Source: Fusarium oxysporum f. sp. lycopersici 4287 (Eukaryota; Ascomycota; Sordariomycetes; Hypocreales; Nectriaceae). From it: a stretch of 29,375 bases of DNA. Below are positions 10,005 through 20,656 of the stretch, piece after piece (positions within the stretch are counted from its first letter, which is position 1; each line of letters opens with the position of its first letter). The notes under the pieces are model-generated. The model ran no database searches, was not told where the DNA came from, and saw only the letters and a list, made by a program, of their open reading frames with translations. A program made the translations under genes and the position numbers. The stretch lies in assembly GCF_000149955.1 (NCBI RefSeq), contig NC_030989.1, positions 1 to 29,375 on the forward strand, written 5' to 3'.

Positions 10005-10860
10005 ATGGCAGTGATCGAGGTTGATTACAGTGGCCGCATTGCCGTCGTAGTGCTCAACAAACCCAACAAGTTGAACGCTTTGACCAAAGACGAGTTCTAC
10101 CAGCTCGCACGCACACTTCAGGAGGTTGCCAATCATGATGAAGTGGTAGCGACTGTGTTGACAGGCAACGGGAGATTCTTTTCAGCGTGAGAAACTTCTA
10201 TACCTATCTTATCTACTGGTACTGACACTGACATATGTGTGCAGCGGTGCCGACGTGTCGGTTTCGAGGCAGATGCCCGAGGGCACAGACTTGTATCGGC
10301 ATAACTTGACCGTCACGGTAGCCAGCAACATGAATCTTGCGCGAGCCTTCTATACGCATCCAAAGATCCTGGTAGTAGCCCTCAACGGCCCTGTGGTCGG
10401 TATGGCTGCTGCGCTGATTGCTTTCGCCGATTTTATCTATTGTACGCGGGAAACCTATCTCTTGACACCGTTCGCTAGCTTGGGCCTGATAAGCGAAGGA
10501 GTCTCGTCGATAGCTTTCGCAGAGCGCATGGGCATCTCCAAAGCAAACGAAGCCCTGATTTTGGCGAAGCGCATCTCCAGCAAGGAATTACTTGAGGCAG
10601 GTTTCGTGAACCAAATATTTAATTGCCCCGCCGAGTCATTCCGGAGTGAGGTGCTCAAGGAGGTTAAGGACAGGTTCCATGATGGTCTGAATGCGTCAAG
10701 CATGTTGCAGATCAAGAAGATGATTAGACATCGATCAAGACGGGAACTGGACGCTCAGAATGTTGATGAAGTGTTTGGAGCTCTCGAGAGAAACGTTCAA
10801 GGAATTCCGCAGAAGGAGTTCGAGAAACTGCGGAAGGGGCAGAAGAAACATAAGCTGTGA
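10005..10860 (+). CDS. Delta3-delta2-enoyl-CoA isomerase-like crotonase
   Basis: Two exons, 10005-10186 and 10245-10860, with a 58-nt intron joining FFSA to GADVS; 265 residues. Crotonase landmarks: NKPNKLNALTKDEFYQL near residues 18-34, the oxyanion hole FFSAGADVS at 58-66, the second oxyanion segment ALNGPVVGMAAALIAFADF, and LGLISEGVSS with Glu145 where peroxisomal 3,2-enoyl-CoA isomerases carry the catalytic acid. This favours isomerisation of a 3-enoyl- to a 2-enoyl-CoA. The protein ends KKHKL; HKL resembles HRL, the end of yeast Eci1, and could serve as PTS1. It is convergent with the second Zn2Cys6 gene, 41 bp between stop codons, so the transcripts probably overlap. Confidence 0.92.
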
Positions 10861-10901
10861 GTCTGTGGCTGGGGTCCAGTGCAAGTGTCGAGTAATGTAA
10901 T

Positions 10902-13181
10902 CTACGGTTCGAATAAAAAACTATCATTGAGAATCCAATTCTCCACATGTTCGAATTGAAATGTCCCCATATCCAGCGCCTCCCCTGGATCCATGAACGG
11001 GTCGGTCGCTAACGCGTCGTTGCCGGGTGATTGTATAGGCTCTGGAATTTGCTCTTGGGTAGCCAGCGGGCTGGAGGACATCTGCTGGCTAAGAGTGCTC
11101 CATATGCGGCAATAGCCAAGGTCTATCATCTTGAAGTACTCCAGGGAATCTTTGTCGTCCATTCGTAATTCGGCGGTAGAGCTGCTGGTACGTTGTCGCC
11201 TCTTGTTAATGGCATTTTGGAGAGCTCTGGAAGCCCCAATTGCTGACCGCCAACGCTTTGAAAGTTCTGTGAGCGCAAGCTGGAGTATCTCCAGATCCGG
11301 CTGTACAGCATCCCACAGTCGCTTATTAGGCATGACCGAGACCAGCGCCATGCTCGAAATGAGGCAGTACCGAGTGCTGATCGGTGCTAAGACTTTGATC
11401 TCGTCTCTGGCCAGGAAATCCTCAAAAATGCGGGCGACGAACGATGCAGCCAACGTCGCAGTCACCGATCCTCCTGAGTGCGCAGGTTGCATACGGGAAA
11501 GCACTATTAAGCTAGTGAAGTATGGTAGATACAACTGACGTGCCGGTAGGTTGTGACTGTTTGCAAGATAGCTGTGCGTTGGCTGGTTGCTGGGTGCAAC
11601 TTGGAGCTCTTGGGGGAGACTCGTTGCCCAGCGGTACAATGAGCTCTCAATGTAGAGCCTTTTTGTTCGTGACATGTGTCGTCTTATGCAGCAAGATGAT
11701 ATGTCTCCAAGTACTTGGCATATGTCCACCCAGGCCGAGAATAGCTGGAACGCGAACTGCGAGTCTGGGAAGTCGCTCGGTATCGGAGGCTGCACATCGC
11801 TGTCATCGAGATTAATGACTCGCGGTCTGCCATGCGCGACGGAGATGAGTGAGTCTCGAACCTGTGTAATTCTCAGTCAACACGAACCAACTTGGGTACA
11901 CGCGCTTCAGCTTACCACCAAACTCCACCACAGCCTCCGTCGTATTGCCCTAGACGACCCTGGAGGGGATTCTCTATGCAGGCCAATCTGATGGGCGATT
12001 CCGACCCCAATCTTGAGCCAAAACCCACTATTGTCAAATGAAATATGCTCAGGAGCCTGTGGATTGTACCATTGAAGCATCAGTGAGGCCTTGATGGCAG
12101 ACAGCCCGTCCGTCTCTACTCCAGACCAGAAGACTGCTTTGGCTCTGTGATAAAAGTCGTCCGAAGATGCAAAGGCAACCACAGAAGGTGAATTTGTGAC
12201 TCGACTGCCGGCCAGCCATAAAGATTGAGCCAGTAGCAATGAAGTAGTTTCTTGGTCGAAATGCGAAAGCTCGTGAATATCTTTTGGTTCCAGAACAGGC
12301 GTCCATAAGTTGCAATAGTCTAGGAACGCACTCAGCAGGCTTTGACGCGTTGCAAGAGGCGGTATGTCTAAAGCTTTCCACAGAACTAATGTTTCCCTTT
12401 GAGTGCTTGCATGAGGGCCTATCTTTATCTTTGCTGGCGCGAAGGCACGAGCACTCGTCTCATCTATCTCATCGTCGTCTGTGACGTAGTGGCCTCTACC
12501 TATATAGGTGGTCGATTGGCTCTTGCAGTTGCATGTCAGCATTGAATTCAGACCAAGAATACTTAGGAAAGAGATGGTGAGAAACAACGAATAATAGTAG
12601 CATCACGCTATTTGGGAGGTTCACACAGGTCACAGAACAGAGCCAGGCCAACACTTGTGCGTTGGGCATGCTACAGCATAGAGATCTGGGGTTGTCATCC
12701 ATACTCGAAGGTCAATCTGATGTGAAGCTTTGATGCAACGCAAGAGTTATTTTGACCAAGGCATGGCAGATGGCAAAAGCATGCGTGACTTACCGTAGAC
12801 GGGGTCTGATATGAGGCATGTTCCATCGGCATTACTATGCCTGCCCCAGATGACTGCGAAAGGCCCTGGCTTTGTTGATTGCTGTAATTATAGCTTTGAC
12901 TGTTGTCAAGTTGTTGGGCCGTAGGAGCAGCTCCCCCACGACGACGCTTCCTAGTGCGCGGACTGAAGCAGCAGGTCAGCCTACGCCGGGCGAAGTTGGA
13001 CCAGGGAAGCCCACATGCACTCTACTCCCGCAGCCTTGCATGTTATGCAAGTGTTTGATTCGACGTCCACTTCACAGCGGACCTGGAGGAAGTTAGCCCG
13101 CCTGGGGATCAAGTCTGTTTGAGGTCCGGACTGGACTCAGCTACTGACCTTACGATTGTGACAGAGTGTGCACGCAAGCAT
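10902..13181 (-). CDS. Second Zn2Cys6 fungal transcription factor with MHR domain
   Basis: Proposed exons: 13181-13149, 13082-13015, 12962-12794, 12521-11916, 11861-10902; phases agree and give 611 residues. An upstream in-frame ATG at 13274 would add 31. The zinc cluster is split by the first intron: ACTLCHNRK joins VRCEVDVESNTCITCKAAG, giving C-x2-C-x6-C-x8-C-x2-C-x6-C, followed by the basic PRTRKRRRGG. The regulatory domain runs from TYIGRGHYV through LWKALDIPPLATR, FLDYCNLWTPVLEP and RRLWWSLVVRD, and ends FLFEP. The 272-nt third intron is unusually long; its end is supported by a GCTGAC branch-like site 13 nt before the acceptor, but a small extra exon inside it cannot be excluded. It is a nuclear regulator and, with the gene at 46-1614, one of two candidates for control of the CoA cluster. 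I found no TAACGCCGA site in its own promoter. Confidence 0.87.
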
Positions 13182-13466
13182 TTTGGATCGGCCTCTGCTG
13201 TCGTTGTGAGGATTGTGCCGGCGGGGAAAAGCCACCGCGGGGAAGCTCGAAATTTGAACGTGCAGTCTTGGCATCTTGGTTATGAAAGACCGAAATGCCG
13301 ACCAGCTTATCCCAGAACAGAAAGGTATGGCGCGAGTCAGCGAAAGCGGGGTTTGTTGGCCATGGCACCCTCCTAAGTGCGCCGAACGATTTGTGCGCAC
13401 ATCTAGACTTGCAAAGTCGTAGTAGCTGGTGGTTATTGGACGTGTCTTTTCACCAAATACCTTTCG

Positions 13467-13697
13467 ATGGCAACAGTGGACAGGGAAAACCATATACGTG
13501 CCATTACCCTTAACCGACCTCCTAGAGACATGTTTGACTCGGCGACTTGTCAGGAATTAGTAAATGCAATAACAGTAAGTCTCGCAGCTTACTTGACACA
13601 TACATTGGCAGAAGTCAGTCGGTCTTTCGCCAAACTACCTGCGATTCTCATCAGCCCCGTGGGGTTAAATAATACTGCAGACATGCCTGGATCCTAG
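13467..13697 (+). pseudogene. Truncated enoyl-CoA hydratase fragment
   Basis: An ATG at 13467 opens a short frame whose first part, MATVDRENHIRAITLNRPPR followed by DMFDSATCQELVNAI, looks like a crotonase N terminus. The frame then loses resemblance and stops after 76 residues. A donor-like GTAAGT (13575) and a GGCAG acceptor follow, but joining them does not restore a crotonase frame. Nothing downstream supplies the oxyanion-hole or catalytic segments. I read it as the 5' relic of a third hydratase/isomerase. Gene remnants of this kind fit duplication and decay within the cluster. It could also be a random open frame; similarity rests on about 35 residues. Confidence 0.5.
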
Positions 13698-14088
13698 TTT
13701 GGATGGAAATTATCCCCTACCAGCTACTTGTAATTGACTAACACATCTACAGTGGCGAAATAGGGTAGGAGCTAGATAAGGAAGACTTTACATCAAAGAC
13801 AAGGCGAACGGCTGCTTTCTGCAACCACATTGTGATGCTAAACCCGTTGATTCGCCCGAGTACTCAGCCCATCACACGATCCGCCCGATGCTTTGTCCTT
13901 GATGACATCCTAGCGCACACATCTGCTTGGCTTGCAGGTCGTCGGTTGCAGGTCATGGGTCTGAGCAATAGCATTCATTGAATTGATCCCGTTATGCAGC
14001 TATGATAGCCGACTTGACTACTGCCACTTATCAAAACTAAAAGAAATATTTCCAACAGTCCAGTTATCCCTATCTGGAAGCCAATGGC
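13698..14088. other. Intergenic, nothing recognised
   Basis: About 390 bp between the crotonase relic and the transporter stop codon. No open frame with family-like sequence, RNA gene or clear repeat is visible. It may hold decayed 3' sequence of the relic. Confidence 0.5.
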
Positions 14089-15783
14089 TTATTCAACGTA
14101 CCTCCACCTCTTTGGCAGGTTGTTTGCCGCTTCGTGTTCTTCCATTTTCTTATTGAGTCTTTTTACATACCATTTGCAAATCAGGCAACCGGCGATGCCC
14201 ATGACACAGCCTGCAATGATCAAAATGCCACCATTCTGATAGCGAGGTTCTTGGGAGCGAAGCTTGGCTGGTAAGTAGGAATCTGGGGCGCTGAGGGTGA
14301 GAGACCTACGAAGAAGTATGGTGTGAACCAGTGGGAGACTGATGCGATGCAGTTTGTAATGGCAACCAGAGCACCACGCTTTGTGCGAGGGCGAGCGACG
14401 TTGGTTGTTTCCCAAGGAATGTGTATCTACTCCCATTAGCATGAAGCCATACCCAATTGAGGGCATTTTATACATACATTCAGGCCAACAAAAGGTCCCG
14501 CACATAAAAGGAACATGCCAAAGTATCGGGCACCTGCGTTCAGGGTCGAGATCATGATAACGACGCCGATGATGCATGCAACTGTGCTGCCAATTATATG
14601 CCAGCAATGCTCCATATGTCTTCCTGACGACCAGGAGATTACACAAGTGGCGAGGTAAGCGAAGATATACGGTGGAGCTTGGATGAGATAGGTCATAAGA
14701 TTCGAGTATCCTAGAGTTTTTACAATCTAGACTGGTTAGATATTTTAGGGATTGGCAATACGTTGTAGGCTTGACTTACCGATGGGAAGAAATCTTTGAA
14801 TGAAAGAGCGACAATAAGACCAAAGTGAAGCACCGTATAAATCCAGGTGAATGGGTCTTTGCATGCAAGCTTGACTCCTTCCCAAGCACCACCTTCGTCA
14901 TCCTCGGACCGCCCGCCTGCTGAGACGATCATTCGATATTGGGCCATCTCTGCCATCTCGGGGGTCATGAAGTATGTGCCCGTGTTGTGAGGGAAGTTGG
15001 GGATGCACCAAAACCCCATGGCAGCGACGAACAGCCCAACGATACCTGTGAAAGTTAGAGGGAGCCGTATACCTTCATGGTCAGGGATAGGGTTTACTTG
15101 CCCTCAATAATGACGAACCACTGCCATGCACGCATACCGGCAAGACCGTTCATATTCTCCAAAATACCAGCCGCAAGCAGCCCAGAGAAGATGTTGGAAG
15201 CGATATTACCAGCATGCCAGATGGCCATTCTCAAAGGGGCCTCCTCCTTTGTATACCATGAGGAGGTCATCAAGCTGACCATGGGAAGGAAAGGGCCCTC
15301 AGCCACGCCGACCATGAAGCGGCATACTAAGAAAGACCATCCTGAAGACATGGCAGCCATACAGGCTGTGACAACAGACCATGCAATGACATAGGCTGGC
15401 ATCTGCCATCGCGGCAGGCCTTTGGCGAGGTAGACAGTGGCAGGAAGTTGAGTGATGATATAACCAACATAAAACAGCGAGATTCCAGCAGACCACATAG
15501 TGTCAGACATGTGTAGGTCATCCTGCATACCTGCGAGCCGAGCATTTGCCACGTTGATGCGGTCGAGGTATCCCATCAGCAACATGAGCGTAACAACCGG
15601 CAAGAAAACCCAATCCAGTTTGCGCTTGAGCTTCTTTTCGATTTTCTGACGTTCCTCAAGGCTTTTGTTGACCAGAAGGGGAAATAGAGGGAGATACTCA
15701 TCCACTACTGCCTCCCCTTCGATATGGGTGGCATATTGCTTCTCCGCAGAGCTATCATGGGATGTCGTGCGTTGTATAGCCAT
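14089..15783 (-). CDS. MFS transporter, ACS family (Dal5/allantoate-permease-like)
   Basis: Five exons, 15783-15102, 15045-14780, 14726-14478, 14426-14310, 14262-14089; phases consistent, 495 residues. A cytosolic N-terminal region ending EERQKIEKKLKRKLDW leads into the first membrane segment and the GYLDRINVANARLAGM motif typical of the anion:cation symporter family. About a dozen hydrophobic segments follow, including YVGYIITQLPATVYLAKGLP, FMVGVAEGPFLPMVSLM and SHWFTPYFF, then LRSQEPRYQNGG. The first intron uses a GC donor (GGCAAGT at 15102-15096) because only that choice keeps the frame into GIVGLFVAAMGFW. Members carry organic acids, vitamins, allantoate or similar anions. Here it is the likely uptake step for the acid processed by the CoA genes. 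Three TAACGCCGA-like sites lie 267-337 bp upstream. Confidence 0.93.
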
Positions 15784-16049
15784 TCTTGCTCGCTGTGCTT
15801 GTTAATAACCTTCTGGATATGTTTGCTAATGGAGGAGATTTGATGAAGGGGATTGTATGTCTATTATTCTTGCCGCAAGGACAGACTGCTTTATACGTGA
15901 ATCAAGATGGCTGCGTGCTTGCGCTGAGTATCTTAGTACAGACCGTCGACAGTCCAATCAGGCGTCGAGGATGTCACAATGATTCACAGGAACTCATTAT
16001 CCAGTAGTTAAACCCTGCTTTCCCCGCGATTACCCCAGATAGTTTAACC

Positions 16050-16120
16050 TTGGCGTTATCTAGCGTGGAGAGGCATAGGGTCGGCGTTTCGGAACTTCGG
16101 TGATTATAAACTAACGCCAA
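16050..16120 (-). promoter_or_regulatory. Three-copy TAACGCCGA-like array upstream of the MFS gene
   Basis: TTGGCGTTA at 16050-16058, TCGGCGTTT at 16081-16089 and TAACGCCAA at 16112-16120 (the last in the opposite direction) are each one mismatch from TCGGCGTTA/TAACGCCGA. Their starts are exactly 31 bp apart, close to three helical turns. They lie 267-337 bp before the transporter ATG at 15783. Confidence 0.5.
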
Positions 16121-16986
16121 TGCAGGCCATGGACATAGCCCGCTCGTGTTGCAAAGTAGAGCGTGGTTGGGCCACGGCATAACATGTACCTGATACACTA
16201 TACATTGTACTGAACATTCCGTCGAGCAGAATACGGTAAGCTTGTATCTACTTAATAATGGCTTACTTATGCTAGGGAATGTATGACGCATATCTTGGTA
16301 GACACACTGGGTGAAGATACGGAAGACAGGAAATAAAGAGATAAGAAATTAAAGAAGTGAAAATACAGCTTTTCACTTATATTAATTTGACTTATTTTAT
16401 TCTTTGAAGTGACAGTGGTCCTTTATTGTATTTGGATAAGTAGGTCTGCTGGTTTGTAGGATGGCTCCGCCACTCTGCCTTTGAAGGGCTTTCTACGCCT
16501 TCTCCATCGCCCTCACTAGCTATGTTACCATTAATTGGTCAATCACCAGATCTAGAGGGCAGGATTGGCTGGGGCTTTGTCACATAGCTCACTCTTGTCC
16601 TGGACTTGGGATTATACATCTAACCTCTCCGTGGCCTGGAGAAATTACCAGAATGCGCTCTAGAACTGCTGACGGGTTAATAGATCGCAGAGTTAACCTG
16701 TGGATTTTGCTCATTTGTAATGTAAGCGTATTCGGGATGTATAGCTGTATGTTGAGTGGTTTAATGCGGGGGGATGTAAAGCACTGATATGGAACAGCCT
16801 ACAACGAGTTGTCCCCTGCTGAAGGAATCATCCTGTGGGTCAATTGGTTAATCTTCAGGACTAATAGGGACAAATGTTGTGGGGCACATTCAGAACTTTG
16901 GGTCAGCCTTGAATCTTACATAAATCACATGACTTTGCCCAAAGTTAGGTCTTATGTGTCTTCTGCTTCAGGCGCGTTGACTCAAG
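16121..16986. other. Intergenic region upstream of the HET gene
   Basis: No gene seen. An AT-rich stretch at about 16320-16420 is followed by ordinary composition. This is the presumed promoter of the HET-domain gene. No TAACGCCGA-type site occurs here. Confidence 0.5.
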
Positions 16987-18950
16987 ATGGCTACCGGCAA
17001 CTTCAAATACAATAGTTTGCAGGAGAATGAGATCAGGGTGTTGGTTCTGGACGCAGCTCAAGAGGGAGACGCCCTCTCGGGAGCCCTTGTCGTTGTGAAG
17101 CATGTCCCTGGCGAGCATGTTACGCGGTACGATGCAATGTCGTACACCTGGGGTGACCAGTCAGATCCCGACTATATAGATCTCCGGCATCCGAAACCGA
17201 TTGGACACGATAAATCATGCATTTGCAACAAAGAGTCTTCGGGGTCGCTTGCCATCGGTCGCAATCTTGCTTCTGCTTTGCGAAAGATCCGTCACCAAAG
17301 CAATAGCCAGATCCTCTGGGCTGACTCATTTGCATCAATCAACGGGACCTCGATGAGCGAGCCGCGCAGGTCCTGCGAATGCGCGATATATACAAGCACG
17401 CCCAGCGCGTCATTGCCTGGCTCGGCCCCGCCGACGAACACAGCCCCATTGCCATCGCCATGCTGCAAGAACTCGCCGACTGCGTCGACTTTACCAATGA
17501 GGAGGACGACATCTTGGATAACCGGATAAGATTTAAGCCAGACAAGTATGACTTTCTTATGAGAAGACACCCAGACAATTCCCACGACTGGTCCAAGCCC
17601 ATGCCCTTCTCTGACCGCCAGTGGCAGGCCTTGGTATCCTTGATATCGCGGTCCTGGTTCCGTCGACTATGGGTACGTCAAGAAATCCTACTGGCGGGTA
17701 AAGACACCATTATCCTGGTCGGAAACGACAGCATGCCTTGGCTGCATTTCAGGACCGCCATCGAGATAATTGCGGCAAAAAGGGAGGCATTGGCTGGCAA
17801 GGTCGACATCCATATCATGGTTGAGTTCTCCAACGCACGCAGCTTTTCGGCCCTTCGACACTTGAGGGACTTTTTCTCTCTTGTAGCTTACACACACGCC
17901 TGTGAGGTAACGGAGCCGAGGGATAGAGTCTTCGCGCTGTTGGGTCTCGCAGAGGGCGGCTTTACTAGCGAAATTGACGTTGATTACAGAAAGGATGTCA
18001 AGGACGTCCATCGCGATGCTTTGGTTCGGGCGTCGACGTACCATCAAAATCTCAAGTTGATGTCGCTGTGCGATTCAGCGTCCGAGCCGACATGGATCCC
18101 CGACTTGGAGCGGATACAGCACCAGCGGCCCATGACTTACGGTCGAGCTGCACTTTGCTCAGCCGAGAATGCACATGCGTTCACCAAAGAGCAATTGCGA
18201 TTGCAAGGTATACGCTGCGACTACATTGCGGAGCTAGTCGGGCCTCAGGACAGTCAAGATTCTCAAGCACAGCTCCAAGTCACTGTGCTAGAGGCAGCAC
18301 GACGCTTTCTGGGTCCCCACTCAGAGACTTGGGATTTCCAAAAAGTTCAGCAATTTTCGCTCATGTTACATGTAAACGACTTCTTCATCCACCCCCCATT
18401 CATCAACAAGATGCACGAGCAGTTGGCGGAGCGAATCAGCACCCATAGTAAGACGCTCGGTGGCCAACTTGCACACTTGACTTACTACATGCACAACCGC
18501 TCTATATATCTGACCAAAATGGGTTACATCGTGCTGGGCCCACGGGACTGTCAGCCTGATGACCTCGTCGTTGTCTTTCTTGGCTGCCATCTGCCTATGG
18601 TCCTTCGGTCGATAGAGGACGGCGAGTACAAACTCAAAGGGCCGTGTGCTCACCCAGCACTCTTGGCCGGCGAAGCAATTCTTGGCGAGATGCCAAAGGG
18701 TTGGCGCCTACGCTACGCCAAACGAGGTGAAGAGCCTGTCTTTGAGAATCCAGAAGGAAAGCGGCAGCATATAGACCCGCGGCTGGATAACATCCCTGTC
18801 CCGAAGGAATGGGAGCTACGTTGGAGGGATAATGGTACCCCGTTTTGGTATATTGCTGCAGAAGATCGATGGACCAACTTTGATCCAAGACTCTCGCTGG
18901 ATAGCCTTAGGAAGAGAGGGGTGAGAGTGGATGATTATGTATTGCGGTGA
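16987..18950 (+). pseudogene. HET-domain (heterokaryon incompatibility) gene with one-base frameshift
   Basis: The first frame (from ATG 16987) holds the HET N-terminal signature YDAMSYTWGDQ and reaches LWADS at 17328. The family motif continues as ICINQRDLDERAAQVLRM, but in the next frame from 17328. Only two bases (17326-17327) stand where a codon is needed, and there is no GT-AG pair to splice it. The first frame then stops after 180 residues. The second frame stays open to 18950: IYKHAQRVIAWLGP, SRSWFRRLWVRQEILLAG, TEPRDRVFALLGLAE, and two WW-like segments near the end. HET proteins trigger incompatibility cell death on recognising non-self partners. The frameshift may be a true null allele or a one-base sequence error. 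The gene is convergent with the phosphatase, 175 bp apart. If annotated as intact, the start would have to be Met at 17379, losing the first third of the domain. Confidence 0.82.
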
Positions 18951-19125
18951 GAGCGTTGGAGAAACATAAACTTTCATTCGTTATATCGTCTCAGACTATC
19001 TGTCCCGCAAGTCCAACATAGAGGAGGAGGGGAAATCATGAGCTACTTGAGCAGACAAAAGATCCTGACATAGAAATGTTAGATGAAAGACGGGAGTCAA
19101 GGGAAACAACATTGCAGCTATTTCT

Positions 19126-20656
19126 CTAGTTCTGTCTAACAAACTGTTTGTTGTGTGACTTGAAAAGCTTGGATTGATCCAAGAGTTTCCCTGTCGATGA
19201 CTGGAAGAAGTCGACTTGCAGATTTTGAGCATCCTGGAACCGAATAGTGGCGTAACTAAAGTCATCCGCATACGCAAATGCATTGCCAGTAGCATTCTTC
19301 CCTACAGCACTCAGTCCCTCGATGTTTCCTGTACCTCCGGACACAATGTACATAGGCGCCTTAGGGTCTTTCATTCCCGCAGCATCAACAGTCCCGTTGT
19401 ATATGGGGTAGAAGCGCTGTGAGTTATGTACGTGCCCAAAGACGGCCAAGTCAACGCCATACTTGTAGAACAACCCTTCAAATGCCTTTTGGCAAGGCTT
19501 GCAACCTTCATCGCCAGTAGTGTACCAAGGGCGGTGACCTGCAACAATGAGCCAAGGTGTGACTGTACGGTCGACTGATGCAAGATCGGCTTCTAGGAAT
19601 TGGAGTTGCTGATTGGGACTACCAAAGGGTCCGCTGTTCAGGTTTGCTGAGCCACCTGGTGCATCTGGTGCGTCGGGAAAGTCGGTTTCGGTATCAATCA
19701 TGACGACATGGGCCATACCGTATTCGAAGGAGAACCAGAATGGCGGGTTTGCCAGTTGCTTAGCCTTGTTTGCGCTCACTCTCGCCGCGTCGTCGGAAGA
19801 GGTTGAAGGAAAGGCGAGGGGCATCACTTGGCCGAATCTGTACATGAAATCGGTGAAGTTCTTCTGACCCTCAGGACAGAGATTGTTGAGGATGGGGATC
19901 TCTTCACATGCTGCTTCATGATTTCCTGGGCTGACCATGTAAGGCTTACGACCAGAGATGGGGGCCAACTGATTGTAGAATGTCTCAAGAATGGCTTGAT
20001 ACGCCTCCTCGCCATGAAGCAGATTCTTGGGTTTCAGGAACCAATCATCAGCGTATGCGAGATCTCCAGGATGAATGATAAATTCGTAGTCGTCAGCTGT
20101 TGTTGCAAGACGGCCGATGGTTGTGTGGTTCAAAGAAGGCTGAACGTTGGGGATTACATCTCGCTTCGTTTGATCCATGTTGATAGTGAAACCATCCTCT
20201 CCGTAAACACCAAGGTCAATGATGGCGTTGATGGCGAATGGTGTCTTGTCTCCAGCTGCCCGAGGACTGAGGAATTGATCAATGACTGAATTTTGAGACA
20301 CAATCTTGTAGTAGTATTTCGTTGCTGGGGACAGATTGCCAAGCGTCACAGCGTTGGCCCAGGTACGAGAAGTGGGATATGTCAACGATATATCAGAGCA
20401 TGCTTGCTTATCAAGGTTGTCTTTTGAACTGCCATATTGCACGCAAGGCTTAGCTTGCTTGGCGTAGGTGTTCCAGCCGATGGTTACACCTAATAGAGTT
20501 CAGCTATAAAACTTTTGATAATTTGATATTGAACTTACTGTTTGGCCCATCCAGCGACAGTCGTTGTTGTACTGGGGTTGAGAGATCCGACGGGATGGGC
20601 GGGAAGCTAACCTTGGCTAAAGCGCCGGTTGCAAATAAGAATAGCCCAGCAATCAT
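19126..20656 (-). CDS. Secreted purple acid phosphatase (metallophosphoesterase)
   Basis: Two exons, 20656-20539 and 20489-19126, intron 49 nt; 493 residues. The first exon encodes a probable signal peptide (MIAGLFLFATGALA). An N-terminal fibronectin-like region (LDGPNS joined to VTIGWNTYAK, then TLGNLSPATKYYYKI) precedes the catalytic domain. All five metal-binding motifs of purple acid phosphatases are visible in order: IDLG, PGDLAYAD, SPGNHEA, IVAGHRPWY and FGHVHNSQR. These coordinate the dinuclear metal centre that hydrolyses phosphate monoesters. Several N-x-S/T sites (NHTT, NFTD, NATG) fit a secreted glycoprotein. The role is phosphate scavenging. There is no functional link with the CoA cluster. 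Confidence 0.96.

Noticed and set aside
13137..13493. 118-codon minus frame as a separate gene
   Set aside because: Only its last residues matter: they form the first exon of the second Zn2Cys6 regulator. The upstream part has no family likeness.
15091..15099. GTAAAC donor for the first transporter intron
   Set aside because: It would shift the frame after the join; the adjacent GC donor keeps it.
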